Positions 53,082 to 61,620 are shown, counted from the stretch's first letter. The stretch: 64,000 bases of DNA from Candidatus Pyrohabitans jungbluthii (GCA_002010065.2 MTMD02000005.1:22180-86179), one strand, 5' to 3'. Notes: generated by a model from the sequence alone, not told the origin. Program-made: numbers and translations.

Positions 53082-53624
53082 CTACACCACACCCAGCCGC
53101 AGAATCCTTATTCCAAGTATCACAAGAATTAAGCCTGAGATTCTCCTGAGAACTTTTGGATTTGAATATCTATTGAGGAGAATTCCGCCCAGGAGGGTGG
53201 AAAGGAAGCCAGCCACGACTGAAAGGAGCACGGGCAATAGCGTGCGGTGCTCAATTCCTATATTCACCTCGTTGGGGGTGTGGAGCAGGGAGTAAATTAA
53301 AGCGATCGCAAACCCAACCTTCACAACCTCTCCGGGTCTTATACCTGCGCTTATTCCGAGGAACTCCAGCCCGAGGGTTATTAACAGCAGCGCAGAGAAG
53401 AGGTAGAAGTGGGGAAATAGGGCGTTTCTCATAATCTCCGCGAAAGCCGCCGTTAGCAGCGACAGCACGGCTACTGCGAGATAGACCAGAGATACTGCAT
53501 AAAACTTCCTCTTCAGGGTGGCGGCAATGCTTATGCAGCCCGCACCGGAGAATACTGTAACTCCGAAAACTAATGCCAGCTTTAAGTCAGCTATGATGCC
53601 TGTGGTAAGAGCGGCGAGGAGCAC
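53082..53624 (-). CDS. Membrane protein, six helices, unknown (5' end uncertain)
   Basis: About 180 residues with six hydrophobic segments and a GLILVILGIRILRLG end. The GTG at 53624 has no clear ribosome site, and the frame continues upstream with plausible coding (YRLFLIAASPVFDG) without a usable start codon before a stop. The N-terminus may be longer with a non-standard start, or the gene may be frameshifted there. Might be a TSUP-like exporter or DUF family member; not recognised. Confidence 0.6.
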   Translation of the reverse strand: MLLAALTTGIIADLKLALVFGVTVFSGAGCISIAATLKRKFYAVSLVYLAVAVLSLLTAAFAEIMRNALFPHFYLFSALLLITLGLEFLGISAGIRPGEVVKVGFAIALIYSLLHTPNEVNIGIEHRTLLPVLLSVVAGFLSTLLGGILLNRYSNPKVLRRISGLILVILGIRILRLGVV

Positions 53625-53665
53625 CCCATCGAATACCGGGGATGCGGCTATGAGGAAAAGCCTGT

Positions 53666-53718
53666 AAAGTCCCGCTGATCACCTTCCAGTGTGGCTATTG
53701 AAAGTCCAGCTGACCACC
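53666..53718. repeat. Two 18-bp imperfect direct repeats
   Basis: AAAGTCCCGCTGATCACC at 53666-53683 and AAAGTCCAGCTGACCACC at 53701-53718 share 16 of 18 bases, 35 bp apart start to start. They lie before the membrane gene, between it and the hesB-like gene. Possible operator pair, or a short duplication of a gene start. Otherwise the gap holds nothing obvious. Confidence 0.4.
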
Positions 53719-53763
53719 CACCATAATGCACCCCGAGTTAAGCTTCTGGTTTTAAATAATCCT

Positions 53764-54087
53764 CTAATGGCAGGATGAGCATCCACTGCCGCAGGCGCTC
53801 TCCGCGTAGGGGTTGTGAATCGCAAATCCAGCGCCGTAAGGGGTTTCCACGTAGTCTATTTCTGAATCTGCGAGGTAGGCCTCAACAGCCTCGCTTATGA
53901 ATATCCTTATCCCGTTGCTTTCTATCTCCTTCTCGTCCTCTTCTGCTTCCTTGGCGAGGCTCAAGCCATAGCTCGGGCCACTGCAGCCTACGCCGGTGAT
54001 GTATATCTTAATTCCGTAGTCTTCCTTGCCCTCTTCCTTGAGAATCTTCTTCAGTTCTTCGGCAGCTCTTTCGGTTATCTTCACCAT
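53764..54087 (-). CDS. HesB/IscA-like iron-sulfur assembly protein
   Basis: 107 residues of the A-type carrier fold: VKITERAAEELKKIL, GVGCSGPSYGL with the first cysteine, and a C-terminal GSGCSSCH with clustered cysteines (more than the usual CGCG). It binds or carries Fe-S clusters in the cytosol. Nearby AcnX is an Fe-S dehydratase, a possible client. Confidence 0.9.
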   Translation of the reverse strand: MVKITERAAEELKKILKEEGKEDYGIKIYITGVGCSGPSYGLSLAKEAEEDEKEIESNGIRIFISEAVEAYLADSEIDYVETPYGAGFAIHNPYAESACGSGCSSCH

Positions 54088-54180
54088 TTTACCACCTTTC
54101 TCCTTCGCCCATGCATTGCCATCTTAAAGGATTATAAAAAATTGTTCTTCTTGATACCCTCGCCGCTCGCTAAGAGGAAG

Positions 54181-55317
54181 ATGCACCTTACCAAAGAGGA
54201 GGAGCGCCTTCTAGCAGGCGAAGGCGGTGAAGCGTTGAGAAAGGCGATGGAGATTCTCCTTACTTTGGGGGAGATGAACAACGCAGAGAGGCTCATACCC
54301 ATAACCAGCGCTCAGGTCTCAGGGGTTTCCTACAAAACCATAGGCGACGCCGGCTTAGAGTTTCTGCGCGATATGGCAGAGAGCGGAGCTAAGGTTAAGG
54401 TGCTCACGACGCTCAACCCGGCAGGTGCCCCGGTGGAGGCGGCTCACGAACTCGGCTTTCCAGAGGAGTTTATCAGAAAGCAGAGGGAGATTCTTCGCGC
54501 GTATGAAAGCATGGGGATACTCGTCTCCTGCACCTGCACCCCCTACTATGTGGGCAACCTGCCGCGCTTTGGTGAGCACATCGCCTGGGCGGAGTCGAGC
54601 AGTGTTATCTACGCCAACTCTGTAATAGGCGCGCGCACCAACCGCGAGAGCGCCATCTCAGCGCTGGCGGCGGCGCTTGTGGGCAAGGTACCCGAATACG
54701 GGCTTCATCTCTCTGAAAACAGACAGGGAAGCTTCAGGGTGGAGATAAAAACAAAGCTTGAAAGCAGTACCGACTACGCAGCTCTGGGCTACTACGTGGG
54801 AAGGAATTACAAGGGCATACCAGTCTTCGCGGGAGCTTCACCGCAGGGCGAGGATTTAAAAGCCCTCGGCGCTGCCCTTGCTACTGGCGCAATTTCTATG
54901 TTCCACTTCGCAGGGGCTACGCCGGAGTATCGCGAGGAGAAGCTCGAGAAGATAGAGGTGGGTGAGGAGGAGCTTCGCGAGGCGTGGGAAGAGCTCAACA
55001 CCTGCGAGGAGCCGGATATAGTAACCATAGGCTGTCCTCACGCGAGTTTGAAAGAGGTGCTCGCCGTAGCAAAGCTTAACCCTCGCAGAGAGGTGTGGAT
55101 TTTCACCTCGAGGCAAGTGAAGGAGCTTGCTGAACGCTACATCAAAAATGAGAATATTAAGATCATCGCCGATACCTGCATGGTGGTTGCTCCCTTAGAA
55201 GAGCTGGGCATCAAATGCATAGGCGTCAACTCCGCCAAGGCCGCCTTCTATTCGGCCAACCTCTCAAAAATAAGCGTGAGATTCGACTCCATTGAGAATC
55301 TCTTGAGAGAGGAGTAA
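54181..55317 (+). CDS. Aconitase X / phosphomevalonate dehydratase large subunit
   Basis: 378 residues of the AcnX catalytic domain (LLAGEGGEALRKAMEILL, QVSGVSYKTIGDAGLEFL, SCTCTPYYVGNLPRFG, GCPHASLKE). In archaea the AcnX large subunit dehydrates 5-phosphomevalonate in the modified mevalonate pathway, using an Fe-S cluster bound by the cysteines. It partners a small swivel subunit not present in the window. ATG 54181 is preferred to a more upstream start at 54142. Overlaps the convergent GIY-YIG gene by 70 bp. Confidence 0.9.
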   Translation: MHLTKEEERLLAGEGGEALRKAMEILLTLGEMNNAERLIPITSAQVSGVSYKTIGDAGLEFLRDMAESGAKVKVLTTLNPAGAPVEAAHELGFPEEFIRKQREILRAYESMGILVSCTCTPYYVGNLPRFGEHIAWAESSSVIYANSVIGARTNRESAISALAAALVGKVPEYGLHLSENRQGSFRVEIKTKLESSTDYAALGYYVGRNYKGIPVFAGASPQGEDLKALGAALATGAISMFHFAGATPEYREEKLEKIEVGEEELREAWEELNTCEEPDIVTIGCPHASLKEVLAVAKLNPRREVWIFTSRQVKELAERYIKNENIKIIADTCMVVAPLEELGIKCIGVNSAKAAFYSANLSKISVRFDSIENLLREE

Positions 55318-55688
55318 ATGGCTTGCTCGGGGTTAGCGGCGAAGTAAAAGAGGTGCGCCCCGCAGGAGCAGTCGCTGGAGCCGAAGCCGAGCACAGGTAC
55401 CTGTGCCCCCTGAAGGTTGCGAAGCACCTGTGCGAGAGCGCACTCACACTTATTCTCAGAGATTATGCTGAACACGGCAATCAACGTCGCAACCTCGAGG
55501 AGGTAGTCTATGTGCCAGTGCTTGCGCTTCTCACCGCGAAGATGCCTGGCAATGCGCTTTTCCAGGCTGAGCATGGCTGAGCCCACATACGCGTAGTATC
55601 CCGGAGTAAAGTGAAAGCTTCCCAGCCTACCTACCACTATTCTCTCGGCATGCCTGAGCCTGAGCAGGAGCACATAGCAGCCCTTCAT
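55248..55688 (-). CDS. DUF123 GIY-YIG-like nuclease domain protein
   Basis: 146 residues. Its core GYYAYVGSAMLSLEKRIARHL and KHWHIDYLL fit the DUF123 subgroup of GIY-YIG proteins, which lacks the typical GIY tripeptide. The tail overlaps AcnX by 70 bp, unusually long, so the last 20 residues may not be conserved. Function unknown; a nuclease or sugar-phosphate role has been proposed for the fold. Confidence 0.85.
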   Translation of the reverse strand: MKGCYVLLLRLRHAERIVVGRLGSFHFTPGYYAYVGSAMLSLEKRIARHLRGEKRKHWHIDYLLEVATLIAVFSIISENKCECALAQVLRNLQGAQVPVLGFGSSDCSCGAHLFYFAANPEQAIYSSLKRFSMESNLTLIFERLAE

Positions 55689-55889
55689 AACAACTTCACT
55701 TATAATCTAAAATATTAAGATTTATACCTGTGGTATTTCAGCTTTTTAAAAAATGGTTTCGCGATTTATAGAAGTAAAAGTTATATACTTTAAAAACCAA
55801 GAGTGGAATGAAAAGTACCTATAAATTATATCTAATTAAGTTATGGATGTTTAGGAAGCGGTTTCATGAGCGTGGTGTGAGGTGTGCAT

Positions 55890-56468
55890 ATGGTAAAGGA
55901 GCACCTAAATTTAGATGAAAAGGACAGAGAAATTATTTCATTACTGGAGGAGAATCCTGAGCTCTCCCAGAGCGAGATTGCGGAGAGGGTTGGTATATCC
56001 CAGCCCAGCGTAGGGGTAAGGCTAAGAAAGCTGAAGAACAAGGGTGTAGTCTCCTTCTTAATAGGGATGAACTTCAAGCGCGTTGGGCTGTACTTAGCTA
56101 AGGTTGACGTGTGTGCAAAGAATACAGTGGAGATTTTGGATAGCTTCAAGGGGTGCCCATACTTCCTTAATGGTCTTATCGTCTCAGGCAGGAACAACCT
56201 TTGCCTATTTCTTGTGAGTGAGGACATCTCAACCATTGAAGCGATTGTGGACAAGCACCTGCGGGCAAATCCGAATGTAAGCAACGTGGAGATGAACGTG
56301 GTTATAACGCCCAGCGATGATCTGATATTTCCCGTGAAGATGAAGTTCGAAAGGCAGGAGTTTCCGCCTTGCGGCTCCACAGGTGAATGCCACGATTGCG
56401 CCTTTTACGAGTCGGAGCGCTGCCTGGGGTGTCCGATTACCGGGCACTATCGGGGCAAGTTCTGGTAG
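55890..56468 (+). CDS. Lrp-like winged-helix regulator with C-terminal Cys cluster
   Basis: About 192 residues: winged helix (DEKDREIISLLEEN, LSQSEIAERVGISQPSVGVRLRKL), an Lrp-like RAM middle, and a Cys-rich tail CGSTGECHDCAFYESERC then LGCPITGHYRGKFW, with about six cysteines. The tail could hold an Fe-S cluster or metal, making it a redox or metal-responsive regulator. ATG 55890 follows GTGAGGTG. The upstream 200 bp hold two TATA-like stretches. Overlaps the convergent B3/B4 gene by 22 bp. Confidence 0.82.
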   Translation: MVKEHLNLDEKDREIISLLEENPELSQSEIAERVGISQPSVGVRLRKLKNKGVVSFLIGMNFKRVGLYLAKVDVCAKNTVEILDSFKGCPYFLNGLIVSGRNNLCLFLVSEDISTIEAIVDKHLRANPNVSNVEMNVVITPSDDLIFPVKMKFERQEFPPCGSTGECHDCAFYESERCLGCPITGHYRGKFW

Positions 56469-57112
56469 TGTAGTTTGGCGTCGCAGGGCACGAAGCGGGA
56501 GATTATCTCCTGCGTTTTTTCAGCACTCTGCCTGAGATAATCCCGCTCAATTCCCTTTACGCCGCACAGCACCACCGTCGCCGCTCTTGTTGCGGCGGTT
56601 ATCTTGGTGGCGTCAGCATCGCGGTATGGGTAAATGGAGAGTATCTTCTCCTCGTCGCTTAGTACTATTTCACCTTTGGTGACAAGCTCCTTTCCGCCTA
56701 TTCCGACGAAGCTTTCGCCATTGGAGGTTCTTATAATGAGCTCACCTTTAACCTTACCCGCGTCGTACGCGCCCATGGGTATTAAGGTGAGCGCCGAGGC
56801 GAGGTTGTATGCATCCACGAGGTTGTTTATCTCCGGCAGAGGTTTGCCGGCTAATATTCTACGCACGAGTGCTTCAGAAGCGGGGCGAAGCTTCGTGGGG
56901 TCTATGCCTATGCGCCAGTAGAAGTCGCGATACGCTCTTACCACGGGGTTATCCTTCAGCGAGGCAAGGGTGTGCTTCTCTCTGATTTCCTTAAAAACCT
57001 CCTCCTTGAAGGCTGCAAACTCCTGCGAGGCGGGCTTAACTTCCAGATTGCTGAGGCGGAGCACCTCGACGCTAATGCCATACTTTTCTTTAAGTTCAGG
57101 TGAAATTTGCAT
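56447..57112 (-). CDS. B3/B4 tRNA-binding domain protein
   Basis: 221 residues matching the B3/B4 domain of phenylalanyl-tRNA synthetase beta chain as a free protein (YRDFYWRIGIDPTKLRPASEAL, LIPMGAYDAGKVKGELIIRT, LSIYPYRDADATKIT). Free-standing forms act as, or are proposed as, tRNA trans-editing factors. It lies 36 bp from tRNA-Glu(CTC) on the same strand, which may be chance. Confidence 0.85.
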   Translation of the reverse strand: MQISPELKEKYGISVEVLRLSNLEVKPASQEFAAFKEEVFKEIREKHTLASLKDNPVVRAYRDFYWRIGIDPTKLRPASEALVRRILAGKPLPEINNLVDAYNLASALTLIPMGAYDAGKVKGELIIRTSNGESFVGIGGKELVTKGEIVLSDEEKILSIYPYRDADATKITAATRAATVVLCGVKGIERDYLRQSAEKTQEIISRFVPCDAKLHYQNLPR

Positions 57113-57148
57113 AATGCCTCCTCTGGATATGATGGGAAAAAATGGTAG

Positions 57149-57223
57149 TGCTCCGGTCGGGATTCGAACCCGAGTCGCGGGATCGAGAGTCCCGCATGAT
57201 TGGCCGGGCTACACTACCGGAGC
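57149..57223 (-). tRNA. tRNA-Glu (anticodon CTC)
   Basis: The reverse strand folds as a cloverleaf: acceptor GCTCCGG/CCGGAGC, anticodon arm CGGGA-CTCTCGA-TCCCG with U33 and anticodon CTC, T arm CGGG-TTCGAAT-CCCG, discriminator A. CCA is not encoded. A TATA-like AATATTTAC lies about 30-40 bp upstream on the minus strand. Confidence 0.95.
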
Positions 57224-57273
57224 GAATCATCTACATTACCTGCTTTCACTTGGTAAATATTTCTTGAAGGACA

Positions 57274-58644
57274 ATGTGCGCAATCGCAGGAGGCTTCTCA
57301 ACAAGCGTTGCGAGGATGCTTGAGCTTCTTTACCACAGAGGCAGCGATGGCTATGGTGCTTTCGCTAGGGATGAGCTCTGCCTAGCCCATGCCCTGCATG
57401 CCACCCACTCCAGAGATGCCCAACCCATAGCGGGATGCTCCTCTCTGGTTGTGGTAGCTAATGGCGAGATTTACAATTACCGCGAACTCAGGGAGAGGTT
57501 GGCCTCGCATGAGTTTAAAACGCGAAGCGACTGTGAGTCGATTGTGCATGCGGTGGAGGAATACTACAGGGGCAACCTACAGGAAGCGGTGGCGAAAGCT
57601 CTTCCCCTTTTAGACGGCGAGTTCACCTTTGCGGTAAGCGATGGCGAGGTTATAGTCTTAGCGAGGGACTTTGCGGGTACTAAGCCGGTGTACTTCTCAA
57701 AGCTAAGCTTTGCTTCTGAGAAGAAGGCGCTCTGGGCTATAAGAGAGGAAGCTTTAAGCCTAAACCCGGGTGAGGTTGTCTCCCTAACTAAGCACAGCAT
57801 GAACCGAAGGCGGGTTAGGAGGTACACGCTTCGCAAAGTTGCTTACCCGGAGGCTGAGCTTGCAGAGGCGCTGGTGAGCGCCGTCAAAAAGCGTGCCAGG
57901 CATGTGGAGCGCTTTGGGATACTCTTCTCTGGCGGCGTAGATAGCGCCCTTATCGCATGTATATGCGCAAACCTGGGCTATGAGCCTAAGCTCTACGCCG
58001 TTGCTATGCCTGGCTCGCTGGACGAGAAGAGGCTGAAAATAGAGAAATTTCTTGGCTTGGAAGTAGTGTACAGGGAGATTGGGTATGAGGAGGTGGCAAG
58101 CGCAATAGACAAGGTGCTCTACGCAATTGAGGAGCCAGATGCGCTTAAGCTGAGCATCGCCATGCCTATTTACTTGGCGGCTGAGCTGGCGAAGGCTAAC
58201 GGAGAGAAGGTGCTCCTCACCGGGCAGGGTAGTGATGAGCTTTTCGCGGGTTACGCTAAGTATGCTGCGCTTAGCAAGGAGGAGCTAAACTTGGCTCTGC
58301 GTAGTGATTTTGAGAACCTGTACAGTGTAAACCTCGAACGGGACGATAAAGCGGCGATGGCAGCGCAGATAGAGCTTCTCCACCCTTACCTTGACCGCCG
58401 CGTAGTAGAGGAGGCACTTTCGCTTCCACCGGAGCTGAAGATTGCTCAAGGGATGCGTAAGTATATCCTGCGGAAAGTTGCCAAGAAGCTCGGGCTCCCT
58501 GAAACCATAGCAATGCGGGAGAAGAAGGCAGTACAGTACTCCACAGGCGTGGCGAAAGCGCTTAAGAAGTTTGCTCGTGCAGAAGGTAAAAAGCTGGGCG
58601 AATACGTGGAGGAGCGCTTCGCAGCCCTCTTTACTACCTCTTAA
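57274..58644 (+). CDS. asnB: Asparagine synthetase (glutamine-hydrolysing)
   Basis: 456 residues. C2 at the start (MCAIAGG) is the glutamine amidotransferase nucleophile; the amidotransferase domain shows HRGSDG and ANGEIYNYRELRE. The synthetase domain has the PP-loop ILFSGGVDSALIAC and LLTGQGSDELFAGY. At 456 it is shorter than E. coli AsnB (554), typical of archaeal forms. GAAGGA lies 4 bp before the ATG. Confidence 0.92.
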   Translation: MCAIAGGFSTSVARMLELLYHRGSDGYGAFARDELCLAHALHATHSRDAQPIAGCSSLVVVANGEIYNYRELRERLASHEFKTRSDCESIVHAVEEYYRGNLQEAVAKALPLLDGEFTFAVSDGEVIVLARDFAGTKPVYFSKLSFASEKKALWAIREEALSLNPGEVVSLTKHSMNRRRVRRYTLRKVAYPEAELAEALVSAVKKRARHVERFGILFSGGVDSALIACICANLGYEPKLYAVAMPGSLDEKRLKIEKFLGLEVVYREIGYEEVASAIDKVLYAIEEPDALKLSIAMPIYLAAELAKANGEKVLLTGQGSDELFAGYAKYAALSKEELNLALRSDFENLYSVNLERDDKAAMAAQIELLHPYLDRRVVEEALSLPPELKIAQGMRKYILRKVAKKLGLPETIAMREKKAVQYSTGVAKALKKFARAEGKKLGEYVEERFAALFTTS

Positions 58645-58837
58645 GTTTGAAGTAAACCCCGCTCTCTTCTCTACGAAGCTTTACCCAGCCTTTCTCCTTC
58701 ATTTCAAGCAGGCGCCTTGCTACGAAGGTCTTGCTTTCGCCGGTGATTTTCGCTATCTCCTCGATGCTAAGCTCTTTTGGATAGACACTCTCAAGAATGT
58801 CCAGAATCAGCTTATCTCCTCTTCGCAATTTTCTCAC
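58634..58837 (-). CDS. Small winged-helix DNA-binding protein
   Basis: 67 residues, a bare winged helix (ELSIEEIAKITGESKTFVARRLLEMKEKGWVKL, then the wing REESGVYFKLKR). It overlaps the EndoQ gene by 4 bp and the convergent asnB by 11 bp. Could regulate the endoQ operon or assist the nuclease. Confidence 0.8.
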   Translation of the reverse strand: MRKLRRGDKLILDILESVYPKELSIEEIAKITGESKTFVARRLLEMKEKGWVKLRREESGVYFKLKR

Positions 58838-60111
58838 CAGTTGTCCAGGCTGAGCTGGTTTTTCGCAGCCTTTCTCTTTTTTGCCTGTTTGGCAAAGATT
58901 ATCTCTCCGTACTTTCCACCCCCGCCCTCTATAATTTCAAAGTCCTGCACCCTGAAGCGGCGAATTAACTCAGCGATACCTTCGCCTCCAACCTTGGCAA
59001 TCTCCTCCGTATCCACGTCCACAAGCACGCGGATCTCACTCCCGAAGGCGAGCACCAGACTGCGCCACAAGCTCTGAACTCGGGAGGAGTAAACATTGCT
59101 CACCTTAAGAGCCTGGGCGATTATCTCCGCGAGGGGGGCGATTCTCAGGTAGGGTGGGCGATGCTCAGGGTGGTGTGGCTTATCCCAGGTGGCGATTTCC
59201 CGTATCCTGTCGCGAACGCCCTTCTTGATCCTGCCGCCGCACTGTATGCATCGCCATTTTAGCTTCTCAGCATCCTCAAGCTCGTAATGGGTGTAGCATT
59301 TAATGCACGCGGTGCGGTGGTACTTGCCAAGGCGCGGATCGAAGCCCACGTTCAGCACAACGCGATTCCCTTTCTGGCGAAGAAGAGCGCGCTTTATCTC
59401 TGTGAAGCTCACTTCGCTGAGCTTGAACCTGTTGAACTCCCTGCCCAGCTTGTTGGGCCACGGCGAGTGGGCGTCGCTGTTGGAGAGGAAGGTTATGTCT
59501 TGGAGTTCAGCTATGGTGTCAGCCAGCTCAGTGTCTGCACTCAGCCCCAGCTCAAGGAAGGCTATTTTAGCGCTGCCGTAGCACTCACGAAGAGAATCGT
59601 ACTCCTTGTAGATGCTCGTCCAGGGCACGAAGGCATGCGAAGGCCCCACAAGACCGCCCACATCGTTGACCATGTCCGCGATTTCCTCGCCCTTAAGCGT
59701 CAGATGAGGTCTGCCATCTTTTTCGATGTCCACGGAATACTTCCTGAACCTCCCTCTAAGCTCTTCCGCGGCAGAGAGTGAGGGGAGAATTATAAAGTGG
59801 TGTACCCTTCTCGCGTCCTCCACCTCCAGAGTAAGAATGAAGCGCGTGCCCCCGGAGAGAAAGATGCCCTCCTCCACCTCCTCCAGCGAGCGAATCTCAT
59901 CTAACCACGCAGGGTGGAGGGCATCTCCCGTTCCCACCAGGTGCAGACCTTTGAGGGGTGCCTGCTCCGCTATTGTAGCTATTCGCATATTGCTAGAGGT
60001 TGCACCCGAGAAGTGGCTGTGGATGTGGAGGTCGGCATTTATCTCCAAACCATCACCGGAATGTAGTTTATCGTGTGAATACTTAAAGTCTTTGCATAAC
60101 AAAAGATTCAT
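58834..60111 (-). CDS. Endonuclease Q
   Basis: 425 residues. PHP phosphoesterase domain with INADLHIHSHFSGATS, VGTGDALHP and LSNSDAHSPWP metal ligands, followed by a zinc-ribbon (CIKC ... CIQC) near residue 285-305. This is EndoQ, which nicks DNA 5' to deaminated bases such as uracil and hypoxanthine. The C-terminal QLSLDNW looks like a PIP box for PCNA docking, as known for EndoQ. A TTG after GGTGATGG about 65 bp into the frame is an alternative start that would begin nearer the family N-terminus. Confidence 0.9.
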   Translation of the reverse strand: MNLLLCKDFKYSHDKLHSGDGLEINADLHIHSHFSGATSSNMRIATIAEQAPLKGLHLVGTGDALHPAWLDEIRSLEEVEEGIFLSGGTRFILTLEVEDARRVHHFIILPSLSAAEELRGRFRKYSVDIEKDGRPHLTLKGEEIADMVNDVGGLVGPSHAFVPWTSIYKEYDSLRECYGSAKIAFLELGLSADTELADTIAELQDITFLSNSDAHSPWPNKLGREFNRFKLSEVSFTEIKRALLRQKGNRVVLNVGFDPRLGKYHRTACIKCYTHYELEDAEKLKWRCIQCGGRIKKGVRDRIREIATWDKPHHPEHRPPYLRIAPLAEIIAQALKVSNVYSSRVQSLWRSLVLAFGSEIRVLVDVDTEEIAKVGGEGIAELIRRFRVQDFEIIEGGGGKYGEIIFAKQAKKRKAAKNQLSLDNW

Positions 60112-60150
60112 ATTGCAGCTTGAGGTTATTGATTATCAGGAGGATTAAGT

Positions 60151-61398
60151 GTGAGAAGGTTCATACCCCTCATTTTAGCGTTAGCGCTTTTTCCGGTCGC
60201 CTTCGCTGCGCAAACTGTTCAGGACTCTGGAATTATAATGAGCATCGAGGTCGAGTACGACTTTAAAAGCCCGGAGCACAGCATAGTTACCTTCACCTAT
60301 AAATTTACGAACCCGGAAAAGGAGGCAATCCCCCTAGACTATGCCTCCAGCTTCACCTTCTTCCGTGAGGGCTCCGAGATACTGGAGGTATACGACATCC
60401 CCAAGGGGAGCATTCAGTACAAGCTGAGCGAAGATAAAAGAGGGGTCACATTCTTTTTTGCCCGTACTTTTGCTCCTGGTGAGGAGTATGAGATAAAAAT
60501 AAAGGTAAACTCCCCGGAGACCACCGAGAAGGGTGATGGTGTGTGGAAGTTCAAGGACATCGAGGGCAACTTCTTTGACTGGCCAATCAATGGCATACGC
60601 GTTTCCTTTCTCCTCCCCGAGAGTCTGTTCAGAAGCTACAAGATAGTCAGGCTAGACCCGGGCGCCGAGCTGATATATGAAGACCAGAGGAAGGGTGCAG
60701 TTTGGGAGCGCAGAATTCTCTACCCAGGTGAGAGCTACCTCACCACAGCCGACTTCGCAGTTACCTGGAATACCCATGCAATTATTTTGACCCTTATCTT
60801 TGCAGCCCTTTTGGGCGCGGTTGCATATTTCTTTTATTCGGGTGGCCGCAGGAAGATAGTGATTCGCAGAGGTTTTATAAAGACTCTCCCTAACCATGCC
60901 GGCGAGAGTGACATAATAAGCAAGGTGGAGGAATTCATTAAGAGTGCCAAGAGCGAGGTGGCGATAACTTCGCCCTGGATATTCTATGTGGACTGGTTTA
61001 CCTCAAACATAAAGCAGCTCACAGATCGCGGAGTTAAGGTGAGGATAATAACCTGGCCTTGGTACGAGCGCAGGAAGGTGGGCGGGAGATGGGAGTACAT
61101 AGAGAATCGAAGGCAGAGCTTCGCCTTGGAGAGGTTTCTGGACATGTTTCCTCCTGGCACTGTGAAGCTGAATGAGAACCTCCACTCCAAGCTTGTCATC
61201 GTGGACAGAAAGAAGGTTATCGCTTCCTCAGCCAACCTGACGCAGACGGGCTTCTGGGAGAACTACGAGGCGGGGATATGGATAGAGGATGAGGAGGTGG
61301 CAAAGGCAGCGATGGAGTACTTTGAGAAGGTGTGGAACTCGAAGGATAGCGTCACCTTAACTAGGGAGTTTATGAGGGAGAAGGAGGGGAGGAGCTGA
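60151..61398 (+). CDS. Transmembrane protein with cytoplasmic single-HKD phospholipase D domain
   Basis: 415 residues: signal peptide (FIPLILALALFPVAFAAQ), a ~180-residue extracytoplasmic beta-rich domain, a transmembrane helix (~residues 208-230, AIILTLIFAALLGAVAYFFY), then a cytosolic PLD domain with one HxKx4D (LHSKLVIVDRKK) and SSANLTQTG. A single motif implies dimer action. GTG start has AGGAGG 8 bp upstream. The external domain may sense a signal and switch a cytosolic phosphodiesterase or nuclease; no partner is visible. Confidence 0.85.
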   Translation: MRRFIPLILALALFPVAFAAQTVQDSGIIMSIEVEYDFKSPEHSIVTFTYKFTNPEKEAIPLDYASSFTFFREGSEILEVYDIPKGSIQYKLSEDKRGVTFFFARTFAPGEEYEIKIKVNSPETTEKGDGVWKFKDIEGNFFDWPINGIRVSFLLPESLFRSYKIVRLDPGAELIYEDQRKGAVWERRILYPGESYLTTADFAVTWNTHAIILTLIFAALLGAVAYFFYSGGRRKIVIRRGFIKTLPNHAGESDIISKVEEFIKSAKSEVAITSPWIFYVDWFTSNIKQLTDRGVKVRIITWPWYERRKVGGRWEYIENRRQSFALERFLDMFPPGTVKLNENLHSKLVIVDRKKVIASSANLTQTGFWENYEAGIWIEDEEVAKAAMEYFEKVWNSKDSVTLTREFMREKEGRS

Positions 61399-61439
61399 AT
61401 AACGCTTATTTATAATAAAAAGTTTTGAACAATGATAGA

Positions 61440-61510
61440 TAATGGTGAGGGGACTCGAACCCCTTCCTCCTGGTTGACGGCCAGGTATGCTACCCTTACA
61501 CCACACCCGG
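61440..61510 (-). tRNA. tRNA-Asp-like gene, defective acceptor stem
   Basis: The reverse strand forms a D arm (GTGT/GCAT), anticodon arm CCTGG-CCGTCAA-CCAGG with anticodon GTC, and T arm AGGGG-TTCGAGT-CCCCT. The acceptor pairs only in its inner four base pairs (GGTG/CACC); the outer three do not match (5' CCG against ATT). Position 33 is C, not the near-universal U. Either a pseudo-tRNA or one with an altered 3' end from a past integration. Confidence 0.55.
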
Positions 61511-61519
61511 AATCAATAT

Positions 61520-61550
61520 GGTTCGAGTCCGAACCGGATTATACAATCCG
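61520..61550. repeat. Twin perfect hairpins beside the tRNA-like gene
   Basis: GGTTCG-AGTC-CGAACC (61520-61535), which mimics a tRNA T arm, is followed directly by CGGATT-ATAC-AATCCG (61535-61550). Both are 6-bp stems with 4-nt loops. No gene here. The rest of 61551-61779 is AT-rich with only the tRNA-end fragment at 61621. Confidence 0.5.
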
Positions 61551-61620
61551 CATTATTTTTATAAATTCTTTAATTACTAATAATTTAACATCTGTAACAA
61601 TTTCCATAGTAAGAAGGTGG

